A DNA stretch of 64,000 nucleotides from Heracleum sosnowskyi (GCA_030848705.1 CM061236.1:141578574-141642573), one strand, 5' to 3'; shown: positions 36,341 through 47,879, counted from the first letter of the stretch. The notes: generated from the sequence alone by a model not told the origin. Translations and numbers: made by a program.

Positions 36341-37500
36341 ATATACCCAGACTAAAACCGACCGATCGGGTGGTCGGTTTTATCATTGGGCTTTGTGACA
36401 CATGCAGAACGACATCGTTTTGTTAATGGCGGGGGTTTAATTTTTAGTGAAAATTTTCCCCCCAAAAAATTGACGGTCGGTTTTATTATAGTCGGTCGGT
36501 TTTAAGAAACCCTAATGGTCAATTTTAGTGAACCCTAGAAACCGCTAAAACAAAATAAACCTTAGAAGAAGATAATTCTAATTAATTATATAGCGTAATT
36601 TTTCGTACATAGATCAATTTTCATTGATTCTAAACATTGGTACGGTTGGATCATGTAGATCGTGTAATTTAAATTTTATTTTAATTATTTCTCAGTTTTA
36701 GGTGATATGTTCATATATTTATTATAAAAATGTGTTTGTAATCATCAAAATAGGCTAATTTTTTGTGTATAAATATATTTTTCCGTGATGATAACATCCG
36801 TACGGTTGGATCATTAAAATTATATTTTTATTTTCTATGTCATGTTAATCGAGGGTTAAATTCAACTGAAAGTGCATATCTAATAAGCGAGATGTGCATT
36901 TGAAGAGGTATTGTTCAACATGATATTATGTTTATTATATTTTTAAATTTTATTTAAATGATATGAAAATAATTTTCACAATATCCGTTTATGTTGATAT
37001 TTTATTATAATAATAAATTTTAATTTCAATTTAATTCACAATTAAATGTACTGATTTTACATTTTTAAATATAATTAAAACCTTAATTCAAGCAATGAGA
37101 TCTGATAAAATATTGGTTTTAAACATAGTAGTACAATTATAATAATGAAAAGCGAGTGTAATTTTATAATATTTTTTTAAGAAATTAATTTATTTAAATA
37201 TTTAAAATATAGAAAAGTTGACTGAGAAAGTCATAACCGACCGAAGTCAAAATGCACCATCGGTTGGTTTTCTAGCAGTTTGTTACCAAAACGTTATAAC
37301 CGACCACTTCAAAACCGACCACAATCATAACCGACCACTTCAAAACCGACCATCTTATATATATATCGGTCGGTTTTATGGGAAATTAATGGTAAAAATT
37401 GGTCAGTTATGTGTTTAATCGGTCGGTTTTCTGGGAAATCAATGGTAAAAAATGGTCGGTTATTTGTTTAATCAGTCGGTTTTCTGGGAAGCTAATGATT
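36341..37500. repeat. Family D subterminal-type arrays and AT-rich core
   Basis: Words AACCGACC and GGTCGGTT in both orientations at 36350-36545 and again at 37215-37500 (with a 35-bp unit ending TTTTCTGGGAA repeated three times). 36546-37205 between them is AT-rich and holds two copies of the word ATCCGTACGGTTGGATCAT (36635-36654 in variant form, 36795-36814). Arrays of this kind normally sit next to element ends, so one or two lost termini are likely here. Confidence 0.7.
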
Positions 37501-37566
37501 AAAAAACAATACCAATACACCTAGTAACAATTGATCATTCATTATAAGTTCAAATTACAAACAATA

Positions 37567-37678
37567 TTATTCAATATCGTCAAAACCATCATCGTCTTCA
37601 TCATCATTATCATCGTTATCATCACCTCCTCTTTCTTCTTCCTCTTCTTCATCTTTCTCCTCGTCCTCCTCGTTTTCT

Positions 37679-37713
<35 letters not shown>

Positions 37714-40700
37714 TTCTTCATGATTTTCATGCCGAATGAATGGGCCATATTGTGCAAAATCAACAAAGAGTGAAAAGCTCCCGGCATTAGATCTATCTTC
37801 TTGAAAGGCATCCTCAATATCGTTTTGCACAATGATAGTTTCATCAAGTGGACGACTTTTAGACTTGACCACCGTATATATATTGCTTCGTGGATTCAAA
37901 ATATACTTGAGAGGCTTGACTAGCTAAAATAAAGATCTCATTAGACCTCAATCTTGAAGTTATATCAATGGTCACCACTCGATTCTTATCCATATTCACA
38001 CCGCACCGATATTGTCAAACCATATACACTTAAACACATATACATGATTGTATCCATCATAAGTAAGTCTCATAATTTCTTGTAGTTGACCATAATAATC
38101 AAGATTATTTTCGTGTGAAGTGCCTTTGACAATAATACCGGAACCGGATGCAGATGTCGTCGAAAATTTATATCCATTAACTTGACAAGTCTCAAAAGTC
38201 ATGACTCTTAGTGATGGGCCTTCAAGAAAGTCCTTAAAACGAGGACCCTCTATCTCATCATTCTCAACCTAGTTATAAAAAAATTAATAAAACATGTAAT
38301 GATAAAATCAAAATCGAGATTTAAATTTTGCTAAATGTAACAAATACCTTTTTTTAATCCAAGTTTTAAATCGAGTCTTGACAATACGATCTAAATCTTG
38401 AGGAGTTGTCTCTGGACGTTGTCTCATAACGCGATTTTGGTACCTTCTAAAATATAGGACTAGAGAAATAATAGAAACGTGTAAATAACATAAAATAATG
38501 CAAATATGACTATACCACTAAATTAGGACAAGATATAGGTACCTTAGGTAAGGTTGAACTTCAGGAGAGTTCAAAAGAACATATTCTTCTGCAAGCAGTT
38601 GTTCATCATCATCCATATATCTCGCTCTTTCTTTTCCGAGACATTCAATTGGATATCTAAAAACTTCTAATTTATCAGAATTTTGTACATCAAACAAAAC
38701 TTCGTTACGACGTACTTTATTATGAACCGAATCGGAGGCAAAATAAAGAGAACAAAAATTAAGAGCCTCCTCTTCCATATATCGTTCGGCAATTGAACCC
38801 TCAACTCTTGCTTTATTACCGACCTTTTGTTTTAATTTTCCCAACAAACGCTCAATTGGATACATCCAATGCCAATAAGCCGGCCCAGCTAGTTTGATTT
38901 CTTCCGCTAAATGTACAACCAAGTGTTCCATCGAATCAAACCATGTTTGAGGAAAAATTGTTTCCAACAAACACAAAGCTCTAATAACCGATTTCGCCAT
39001 TAGATCCAAATCGGTTCTTGTCACAACAGATGAGCACAAATCTTGAAAAAAAATTGAAATTGTCGTCAAGGCATCCACAATAGGCGTTGGTAGAAGCTCA
39101 CGGATTGCAAGAGGCAACAATTTTTGAAGAAATATATGACAATCATGGGATTTGAATCCAAAAAATTTACACTCATCAACATTGCAACAACGAGATATAT
39201 TGGAAGAATAACCGTCTGGAAGTTTCAATGAGCAAATCCAATGGCACAAAAGTTTAAGTTGTTTTTTATTTAAGGAATACGGTGCTTTTGGCATTTTGCC
39301 ATTTTCATCGATCCACAAATGACGCAACACATCAAAGTGTTTTCAATCCGACCTTGCTTTCCTATGATCCTTTGATTTTGCCGCATTTACAATAGTAAAA
39401 AATATGTTTTCAAACACATTTTTTCGGTATGCATGATATCAATTGAATATCGTAAAGTATGCGATGACCAATAAGGGAGTTCATAAAAAATTGGAACATG
39501 AGTCCAATGATGCTCTTCCCCATAACCGACACTCCTTAACTTGGAATTAGTCTTTCCGGGTGGTGGAAAAATTATATCGTCAAGCAACTCCTTTACATCC
39601 TCCCCGGACAAACGACCACAAAACAATCTTCTTTCATCATTATCAAACAAATTACTTTTTTCGCGCAATGGATCATTTGGTTCAAGAAATATTCGGTTCG
39701 TGCCATAAAAACTACATTTTCCCGAATGTTTTAATTGAAACCCATACACACTTCCACCACACACTTGACATCCCATTTTTCCTTTACCCGACCAACCATT
39801 TATCATACTCATAGCGGGAAAGTCACTAATAGTCCACATAAGAGCCGCTCGCATTGTAAAATTTTGCTTTAAAGATTGGTCATACGTTTCCACTCCGGTA
39901 TTCCACAATATCTTCAATTCATCAATGAGAGGCCTTAGACAAACATTAATATCTTTGCCGATGCTATTCGGACCCGGAACAATATCAGTCATAAACATAT
40001 AAGGCCTTTTCATACACATTGATGGCGGAAGATTATAGACAACAACCACCACGGGCCATACACTATATGTTTTCTTTCCGGTAGGGCCAAATGGGTTGAA
40101 ACCATCGGTTTCAAGGCCAAGTCTTATATTACGAACCTCATTAGCAAATGATGGATAACGAAGGTCAAAAATTTTCCATTCATCTCCGTCCGCGGGATGG
40201 CTAAGCTCTCCCTCTTTCACATCTCGATTCTTGTAAAATCTCATATGATTGGATGTATCGCCGACATGTACAAGCGTTGTAGTCGAGGAATCAAAGGAAA
40301 ATGTCTTAAGATTGTTTTTGGTATTTTTTTACCATTTTTCCTCGAAACATCCCGATAACGATCTTTACCACATATATCACATACAATTTTATCTTTGTCA
40401 TCTCCAGAAAATAACATGCAATCATTCTCGCACCTATCAATTTTTTCATATTCAACTCTCAAACCCTTCATAATCTTTTTCATTTCATAATTGGTTTCGG
40501 GCAATGTGTGTTTCTTTGGTAACACATCCCCAAGAAGTTCAAGCAAACTATCAAAAGCTTTATTACTACAATTTGAATAGTTTTTGAATTCTAATAATTT
40601 TGCGGTCAAGCTTAATCTTGTATACTTTATATTGCCCGGATAAATAGGGACTCCATTTTCAACAATTAACTCATAGAATTTTTTAGCACTATCATTTGGA

Positions 40701-41113
40701 GCTTATTCTACATTACTAGTTCCCGTATCCGTGGTGTCATAATATTCATAATTTGCACCGGCAAAATCATGTAACATAGCATTAAAATCAACCGGTTCTT
40801 CCACCCTTGGAGGTTCCCGATGATGTGATTTTCGACTCTCATTTCTTTGCACAACTTCTTCACCGTGCGATGTCCACACCGTATAACCTTCAAGCATCCC
40901 TTTAGATAGCAAATGAAATCTAATTTCATCAATGTCTAACCAATTCAAATTCTTACAATTCTTACAAGGACACTTCATTTTACCATCCTCCTCCACTTTT
41001 TTCTCCTTTGCAAAATTTAAAAAAACCTCTACACCATTCCTATATTCGGGAGTTAAAGAAATTTTATCGCTTTTTATTTGATTACCTATCCAACTTCTAT
41101 CCATATTTGCCAT
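37567..41113 (-). pseudogene. Decayed TNP2 transposase of family D
   Basis: Minus strand. 41113-40703: MDRSWIGNQIKSD with CPCKNC (transposase-associated domain), stopped by TAA at 40700-40702. 40699-40258 continues in frame (CDICGKDRYRD, PRLQRLYMS). A frame change near 40255 leads to 40244-39387 with Transposase_21 (ETDGFNPFGP, VYNLPPSMC, WTISDFPAM). A further frame change near 39395 and a TGA near 39345 follow. 39330-38540 is DUF4218 (SHDCHIFLQKLLP, WMYPIERLLGKL). After introns, 38270-38010 holds DUF4216 (YYGQLQEIMRL, VFKCIWFD) and 37899-37567 the C-terminal exon with a run of 15 Glu and an Asp-rich end. At least four lesions make it non-functional. Confidence 0.88.
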
Positions 41114-41384
41114 CTACATGATATATGTAAACAAATGATTTAACATTCACATATAATTGTGAAAACACATACATATATACATTGAATTATAAACAAATTA
41201 ATATATATAATCATAATTAAATACAAAAGAGAAAAAAGAAAACTTACATTATATGATTTGTATCACTTCTTTTCTTTGTTTTCTTCAATCCTCTTCTTCT
41301 TTTCTCCTATCTTTCTTTTCTATGTTTTGTTTCATTTGAAGAAATGAGTGTTTTAAGACAAAAATAAAAATTAAGTAGAGTGAC

Positions 41385-41697
41385 ATAACCGACCGACGGC
41401 GGTCGGTTTTAACATCCACACTAAACGACGCCGTTTTGCCTTAGCGCAATACAAAATAATTCAAATTTAAATATTTTTAATTCATTTTCGAGCCAACTGT
41501 CAATAACGGTCGGTTTTAACATTGCCATGTCAGCAACATAACCGACCGTTATTATATGGTCGGTTTTGACTGTGCCATATCAGCCAAAACGATGTCGTTT
41601 TGTTTGTATCTACAGTTATAACCGACCGACTGACAGTCGGTCGGTTTCGATCCCTCCCGTTTTGCGTCGGTCGGTTTTGTCCTGTTTCCTTGTAGTG
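41385..41697. mobile_element. Right terminus of a family D CACTA
   Basis: Dense AACCGACC/GGTCGGTT words end in CTTGTAGTG; read inward the end is CACTACAAGGAAACAGGAC. Immediately beyond lies LINE sequence that in the other copy (about 18094) is continuous, showing insertion into the LINE. The matching left terminus is not in the window. Confidence 0.85.
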
Positions 41698-42507
41698 ATA
41701 GCCACACAGACCATTGGCAGCTAAAGATATGCTCCATCTTATTTTCTCTTCAGAATTGTGGCAAAATCTTACCCAACTCCAATAACATCCATTTGTTACT
41801 GAATTAAATTTATTGGAGAGACCCCACCAATTGAAGATCCTTATCCAAATTTTTCTGACAAAAGAGCACGACCATGGCAGATGCTTTTGATTTTCCTCCT
41901 GCAACCCTCAAAAGATACAAAGGACATCCATGTTGACATCTCTAATTCTTCCACAAAAACAATTGCACTTCAGGGGTATTCTTAAATTCCATATAGATTT
42001 CCAATTTACTCCTGAGAAAACCATGTTGTTGCTGAAGAATTTTCTTCCAACTGCAGACATATAATTATTTCCCGAACAAACCCAACTTACCCAATCATTT
42101 CCTGCCTGCAAGCTTAAGTTTTCTATAATAGTATTGAGTTAAACTGCTTCCTCAACTTCCCAAATTCTGTACTAGTCCATAATATGCTTGACATAGTGCT
42201 TTGATTTCTCCATATATCAAAAAAAATGTTTGACTGTTGTTAATTTTAGACATGAAATGCATATAATCTACTAAATACTACACAAAGCTTCTCTCCTTAT
42301 ATACCCATACATTCTCCCAAAATAATACTGTCATACCATTCCTTACTTGCCATTTAAAATTGCTTTTAGACAGTTCTTTAAAATATTAGAACCATTAATA
42401 CTCAACACTCCCTTGATGATGCTAGACATGTTTGCTACACCTGAAGCAGTCTCCAAACAGAGACTAATATTGCAGCTATATTTGTTGCCCATAACACGAT
42501 GCCAAGT
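41698..42507 (-). pseudogene. Second LINE 3' fragment
   Basis: About 95% identical by eye to 18094-18905. Minus strand, from 42507 downward: WHRVMGNKY, LKNCLKAI, RNGMTVLFWENVW, then WVSWVCSGNNY and HLPWSCSFVRKIW (zf-RVT region). The RNase H part present in the first copy is cut off by the family D CACTA. Stops occur throughout. Confidence 0.8.
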
Positions 42508-42735
42508 CTTGCCTCTGTCTATAAACCATATACTCCACCATATTCTTCAATCATACCTAAATTCTTGTTAATGGAAGAGCTGGAGTATGCATTTAAATAT
42601 GTGGCTTTGGACAAGGTCCATGGGCTTGATGGTTTCAACATGGATTGTGTGAAGAAACTATAGAATCTAATCAAACATCATACTTTGGATTGCTTTAAAG
42701 AGTTCACACAATTAGGGAATTTCCACCATATATAT
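42508..42735 (+). pseudogene. LINE reverse transcriptase fragment, opposite orientation
   Basis: Plus-strand reading MEELEYAFKYVALDKVHGLD then GFNMDCVKKL, a stop, NLIKHH and CFKEF matches the start of the plant LINE reverse transcriptase (EE...A...DKAPGPDGFN...KK.W). It lies head to head with the minus-strand LINE fragment ending at 42507, as in a 5'-inverted LINE insertion. Confidence 0.65.
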
Positions 42736-43366
42736 GAGGAAAACTAAAGCAGGAAAATAGAAGTCACCAGATGACATAGAGCTGAAATATCACCGCTTGC
42801 AAATGTTTGCAACCAAGAAAGATAAGGTTGGTTTGCCAGGGATCAGACGCCATGGCTCTTTCAAAGAATATAAATAGTTTTTTTTTCTATTTTATGTAAT
42901 AATCATGTAATGCAAGAACAAACAATTTTAAGTGTAACAATTATGTCAAATATTTTCCACTTTTAGAGTGAATGAACTTGCTTAAATTGTATAAAACAAT
43001 GCTTAGATTACTCATTTGATTATTCACACTCATTTGATTGCCAGAGACCCAATCAATTTTTGAGTAAAGTTTTTTTGGTGATTTTAGGCAGGTCCTCTAA
43101 GTTAGCTAAATAAGCTCTTGACATTTTCCTAAATCACTAAAACATTACTTTCTATAATATTTACAAGAAAACACTATTGCACAATATTCCACATAAAAAT
43201 AAAAAAAATGAACAAATTAACATATAAGAGCTCCATGCCAGTGTTATGCCCACCACAACCAGCTTCATTATCACATTATCCTTCAACATGCAGATTAGGG
43301 GCCAATATCAAGAGGAAATAAACACTAACCCAAAGACTTAAGCTCCTGAAGAAGATTATGTGACCA
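42736..43366 (+). pseudogene. Diverged copy of the AHL 3' region
   Basis: 42826-43085 (TTTGCCAGG, CTTTCAAAGAA, AAGAACAAACAATTT, AAGTGTAACAATTATGTC) corresponds to 46337-46600 downstream of the AHL pseudogene, with many changes. No coding exon of the AHL domain is seen here. 43086-43366 has no gene. Confidence 0.6.
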
Positions 43367-43384
43367 CTCTGATACCATGCAATG
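43367..43384 (-). other. Possible copia primer-binding site and LTR edge
   Basis: On the minus strand TTTAACA (a possible LTR end, 43384-43378 region) is followed by TGGTATCAGAGTGGTCA (from 43377 down). TGGTATCAGAG matches the initiator-Met tRNA primer-binding site used by plant Ty1/copia elements. The other LTR end and an internal region are not recognisable. Confidence 0.4.
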
Positions 43385-44374
43385 TTAAACTACAGTCTAG
43401 TATAAATTTATTCTTTCAAGTGCACAGCAAGCAAATTCATCTTCAATTTTTCATGGTTATAATTTTAAAATTCACTATATAATAATTTGATACTTCTCTT
43501 GTAGTCTATTTTTAAATTAATATAATTATCACTAATCTCTAGAAAAATTTGTTTAGTGTTGTTTGAACTTACTTTACATATATTATTTAAAAAAGAAAAC
43601 AAATTTCACACTATTTTACTAAATATCCTAAAGTGTAATTCATAACTTTGTTTTAATCTAATTACATTATTCAATCATATTCTAATTGTTCAAAAATCTT
43701 AAGTACTTAAAAGATATTTTTAAGATTTAACCAATGGGGCCTCAAAAGAATTTCAGTTCTATGATTGAATATTTTTTGATAGAAACATTAAAAGATTTCA
43801 ATCACATTAATTTTGTTAATTAAATAATTTTCATCATTTGAATTATTTTATATTTTTATACAATATTAGAAAATTTTAGTAATAATATTTGATATGTTCT
43901 TTTGTTAAGCACATGTCAACCTCTAAAAATATTAGCTCAATAAAAGAATCATGTTTTGAATAAATATAAGAATAATGTTTTGGTTTGAATCAGTAAGTCA
44001 AGACATCATTAAAATCAAATTTAATGTCTATTTTACATGTTTTAGTTGAACCACACAGATTAAATAAATAAGATAAAAATCAAAAAAGAAACTAGAAAAC
44101 ATAAAGATATTTTGGTGATAAAATATGGTAGAACCCCCACTAATAATTCAATAATTCTTAAATTAGAATTCTTCTTCTTATTGTTTTTAAGCTTTACATG
44201 TAAAATTGTATATGTTGATTCATTTGAACCTCTTGTTGAAGAAGGATCATATGAAAATGAAGAAAATGAAAGAAAAAGGAAGGAACTAGAATAAATTGAA
44301 AGAAAACATTTTAAAAAATTATTAAGAGTTGGGGTTTTTTTTAACAAAACAATAAATTTTTTTAAAGAAAATAA
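43385..44374. other. AT-rich sequence, no gene seen
   Basis: Only low-complexity short frames (for example at 44060-44347, Ser/Phe-rich one way and Glu/Lys-rich the other). It may include LTR or intergenic sequence, but I see no supporting motif. Confidence 0.5.
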
Positions 44375-44431
44375 GAAGTTATCAATTTTTAAATTAATAT
44401 ATGATAATAGTTAGATATATATATTGACATG

Positions 44432-44720
44432 TTATTTAATATATCTGGAACGTTCCAATGTGTTGTTTTGACTTGACATATCTAGAATGTTCTCGAGTCC
44501 TCCTATGTTTAGAATGTTCTCGAATCCTCGTGTATCTCCAGTGTTCTAGAATCCCTATCAGTTACACTACTCAAGAATCCTAGTGTATTTCCAGTGTTCT
44601 AGAATTCCTATCAGTTACACTGCTGAAACAGATTAACTTATGTGTATAAATACATGTATCACCAACTTTGTTTATACATAAATTTATTTTATAAATTAAA
44701 CACAAGTATTTGTATCTTCA
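44432..44720 (+). promoter_or_regulatory. LTR-like region with five heat-shock-element-like motifs
   Basis: TGGAACGTTCCA (44446-44457, perfect palindrome), AGAATGTTCTCGAG (44484-44497), AGAATGTTCTCGAA (44511-44524), TTCTAGAAT (44544-44552) and TTCTAGAATTCC (44597-44608): all are the GAA-nn-TTC or TTC-nn-GAA arrangement bound by heat-shock factors. A TATA-like GTATAAATAC follows at about 44643-44652. TCCAGTGTTCTAGAAT and CTATCAGTTACACT are repeated. The layout resembles a heat-responsive copia LTR, but LTR borders are not certain. Confidence 0.55.
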
Positions 44721-44948
44721 AATTACCTATTCATTTCTTCACAATTTATAGTATATAGTATATAATGATATTCAATCATTCATAATCTTTATAATGTTCT
44801 TTTATCACATAGATAAATGTTTTCTACTATGATTGATCCACTTAAAATTATTATAAACCTTACATTCCATAGCACTACCAAGGTACACTTTACATTTTTA
44901 CATAGTTGTTATTTATATCTTCTAGTATTTGCACACTACTATATGATA

Positions 44949-45195
44949 CTCCCTGCATCCCAAATTACATCCTAAATTACTTGTCCCTTTGACTCTTTAG
45001 TCGTATTTTAAGGTATATGAAAAACATAGTTCTATAAATCTTTTTTCGAATTCTTTTTTTCTGAATTAAAATTTGATATTTGAGTTTTTATTCAGAAAAA
45101 GAAAATTCAAAAAATAATGAATCTAGCTATATTTTCTAAGAACCTTAAAGTAGGCGTACAAAGTCAAAATGACAACTAATTTGGGATGGAGGGAG
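44949..45195. mobile_element. Stowaway-type MITE (Tc1/mariner), 247 bp
   Basis: Ends CTCCCTGCATCCCAAATTA and TAATTTGGGATGGAGGGAG are inverted copies with the Stowaway CTCCCTCC-type terminus, and TA flanks both sides (44947-44948, 45196-45197). Non-coding. Confidence 0.9.
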
Positions 45196-45253
45196 TAAAT
45201 TATTATTTTAATGGACAACCAGAGGGGTTTACATTGTGAACTATATATTGCAG

Positions 45254-46302
45254 GGTCAGTTTGAGATATTGTCATTCCATGGCTCATTTACAATATCTGA
45301 AAGTGGCGGTGTGCGAATCAGGAAGGGAGGCTTTAGTGTCTCATTAGCAGATCCTAATGGCCATGCAATTGGTGGCCTATTGGTTGCTGCCAGGGCTGAT
45401 CCAAGTAAGTTTTTTTCTTTGCTCTACTATTAGGATTGATTATGTACTAATACATTATCTGTGTAAATTCAATGTGGCTCATACTAGCTGTTATAAAATC
45501 ATTATGCTGAGATCATAGCATGCTCAATTTGTTTTCGATGCATTACACTTTTCACCATTATGCTGATTGAAGCACCATTCTTTGTTCTGAAGCTACTGAG
45601 TATGCATCAAGCCATAGACATGCACTTTTTTCAACTAAATACTCTTGTGTTGTCATTGTGTTGTCATGTATGTTAAATGTAATGTGTACTCTCTATTTAG
45701 TTCGGGTAGTGCCGTACGACCATATTTTAATTATTTTTGCTCCTCTTCTTTACCCACACTTGTGTTTGTCTTCTCTTGTCCCTGCTGAAAAGATGGGCTC
45801 AATGCTAGATAATTATGTAACAAAGGGTAAAAAATAGAGTTTCTTGGGTTATGTCAATTTTCTTGAAGTCAATGGGTTCATGTATTTTGACATAATAATA
45901 TTGTGATTGCTGGTTTTTCCTTGTAAAATATTTTAAGTTTAATGTTATTACTCTTTTTTTTCCCAGACTGTGGTTGGGAGCTTTATCCCAAATGCATACA
46001 AAAACCACAAACGGAAGCAACACTCTGAAGCTTGAATGGTTTCGCAGATTCAGAGTGTTCCAAATGCTGCTCCGAGAACAAACTTACAAATATCAGTTGG
46101 AGCAGATACCAGCAATAGAGTTGGCCCCTATTCTGCCTGTCGGAATAGTGCTGAAGGATCTGCCAGCTGGACACATGACATTTTAGCTTCATGTAGTCTG
46201 GCTGTAGTGACGGTTTTAGAAGGATTTGGAAATTTCATCTGGGGAAACATTGTAACAGTGACTTTTATGAAAAATGCAAAGGCGAGGAAGAGTCCAGAGT
46301 GA
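45254..46302 (+). pseudogene. AHL (AT-hook, PPC/DUF296 domain) gene fragment
   Basis: AHL proteins bind AT-rich DNA in the nucleus; the PPC domain mediates trimer and partner contacts. Exon 45254-45404 encodes GQFEILSFHGSFTISESGG to GLLVAARADP, the first part of PPC. After a 562-bp intron (GTAAGT to CCCAG), the exon from 45967 encodes TVVGSFIPNAYKNHKRKQHS, the end of PPC, but out of phase by one base with the first exon and then stopped at 46036. AT-hook exons and the start of PPC are missing. Sequence to 46302 stays open (88 residues) but I do not recognise it. Non-functional fragment; the same lesions are in the copy at 59534. Confidence 0.85.
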
Positions 46303-47132
46303 AAGCATGGTAGAAGACAGCAATGAACAAAAAGGGTAGTTTGCCACTGACCAGATGGGATGCACCCTTTCAAAGAAGATAAACTATTTTAGTTTTTTAT
46401 TTATTTATGTAATCTTGTAATTCAAGAACAAACAATTTCAAGTGTAACTATTATGTCAAAATATATTTTGAACTTTTATTGTGAATGCACTTGTTTAGAT
46501 TGTGTAAAACAAAGTTAAGATTACTGTATTTTGAAAAATTATTTGGTAGAATCATTGTGTTAATTACTATAGAGCCAATTAATTTTGAGCAAAAATGTTT
46601 GGCTAGCTTTTTTCTTTTCCAAGTTATTCTTGATTAGAGTTTTTTTTGTTAAGTTATTTTTTTTATCAGAGTTATTTATATACCTCCAACAAAATCAACA
46701 TATAAAATGTGTGTTTGTGTACTTACATGATTTAATTATATCGTTTGATTTAATTATATCATTTGAAGTTTTACTGAAGTTCATAAATAATTGAGCCTTT
46801 CATAAGACATAAAATTATACAATTATTATCTGATAGCATGATTCTTCAATTCTTAGGAGTTATTCCCTTTTGCAAAGCAAGGAAGAAGCTGAAAAATGCA
46901 GAGGTGAAAAAGGCTCGGGACTGAAAGCATGGCAGAACATAGCCATGAAAAAATAGCTATAGGTTAGTTTGCCACGACCAGATATGGTAGAAAATGATTA
47001 ATGTTTTAGTTTTTTTTTGGGTAATTTTGTAATGCCAGAAAAAAAACACTTGTTCAAATTATTGACAAACAATGTTTCCATTAATGTACTCTACAAAAGT
47101 GTTAGTAGAATACTTGTGCCAAAAAAGGTTAC
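46303..47132 (+). other. AHL 3' region and a partial second copy of it
   Basis: 46303-46600 looks like 3' untranslated sequence (AAAGCATGG, TTTGCCACTGACCAGATGG, AAGAACAAACAATTTC). 46855-47040 repeats its beginning (AAGCATGGCAGAACATAGCC, TTTGCCACGACCAGAT), so the tail was partly duplicated in tandem. 46600-46850 is AT-rich. No gene. Confidence 0.55.
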
Positions 47133-47250
47133 GAGAACATCTCCAACAGGCTCCCTAAATCCACTCGTATGTCAAAAAAATACTATAATGCTCGAACCGG
47201 GGACCGAGACAGACGTGATAACCAACTACACCACCAAACCAGATGTTCTC
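47133..47250 (-). repeat. tRNA-Val-like fragment flanked by an inverted repeat
   Basis: The minus strand of 47191-47241 reads TGGTGTAGTTGGTTATCACG (D-arm and A box of plant tRNA-Val) and CCCCGGTTCGAGC (T-arm, B box), but the anticodon arm is shortened and the acceptor stem is not formed. GAGAACATCT (47133-47142) and AGATGTTCTC (47241-47250) are perfect inverted copies around it. Best read as a SINE or tRNA-derived retroposon remnant, not a working tRNA gene. Confidence 0.6.
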
Positions 47251-47816
47251 TCTTAGTTTTATTTATGAGTAAGGACTATCCATCCCTTATAATTTCTTTA
47301 TCCAAAAAAAAAAGTTATTTAACCTCTTTTCTTCACACCTTTTCTCTTGCAAATTCAAAGTTGAAATTTAAATTTATAATTATTATTGTTATTAGGATTG
47401 TTGTGGGAGTTTATAATCCTAAATCCCTAAGAACCTGCTATTATGTTTACAAGGAAACACTGTTGGACTGTGAATTGCTCTAAAAGAGAAGCTGCACTGC
47501 ACCAGAGAGCTATAGCTCTAGCAGTACTCTCTTGCCCTTGTTTCCCAAGTGGTTGATGGTTAAGTAAGACAAAAGTGGGGTGTGAGAGTTTCAATTGTAC
47601 AAAACAAATTGCTAAATGTAAGAGGCGTTCACTAATATTGCAAATTTTGGGGAAATAGAAGAATAAAGATGCTAGTTTCTATCCTATAAGGATTGCAAAT
47701 TTAAGGAAAATATATATACATCATAGGTTCTAGTTCTACCACTACTCAAGCTGGCAGATTAAATTACATGCCACAAGAAAAAGTGTCACATTCATTCAAA
47801 ATTTTCATATAGCCAG
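47251..47816. other. Spacer in the duplicated segment
   Basis: AT-rich with an AAAAAAAAAA run near 47306. GCTGCACTGCACCAGAGAGC followed by TATAGCTCTAG near 47490 is a small imperfect inverted repeat. No gene seen. Confidence 0.5.
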
Positions 47817-47860
47817 CACTACAACGAAAGTGGCTAAAATCAACCGAAAAAAATCGGTTG
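47817..47860 (+). mobile_element. Left end of a family F CACTA (copy 1)
   Basis: CACTACAACGAAAGTGGC followed by AATCAACCG and CGGTTG words, identical to 62096-62139. Interrupted after 44 bp by the family E element. Family F sequence reappears at 52370-52863. Confidence 0.75.
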
Positions 47861-47879
47861 CACTACACCAAAAACGGCC

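Larger units (their letters stand above)
44375..47860. repeat. Segmental duplication, copy 1
   Basis: Matches 58655-62139 at an offset of 14280 (14279 after a 1-bp length change in a T run near 47010). I counted about eight differences, including 44517, 44588, 44965, 47181 and 47788 regions, so identity is roughly 99.8%. The left joint is at GAAGTTATC in both copies. The right side continues as family F CACTA, interrupted here by a family E element. Confidence 0.95.

Noticed and set aside
37531..37847. Phe- and Lys-rich frames over the TTC microsatellite
   Set aside because: Other-frame shadows of the acidic C-terminus of the family D TNP2.
46036..46302. 88-residue frame after the AHL stop as a separate gene
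   Set aside because: It overlaps the broken AHL exon, has no recognisable domain and its identity in the second copy reflects recent duplication only.
47191..47241. tRNA-Val gene
   Set aside because: The acceptor stem and a normal anticodon arm are missing; only the two promoter-box regions match.
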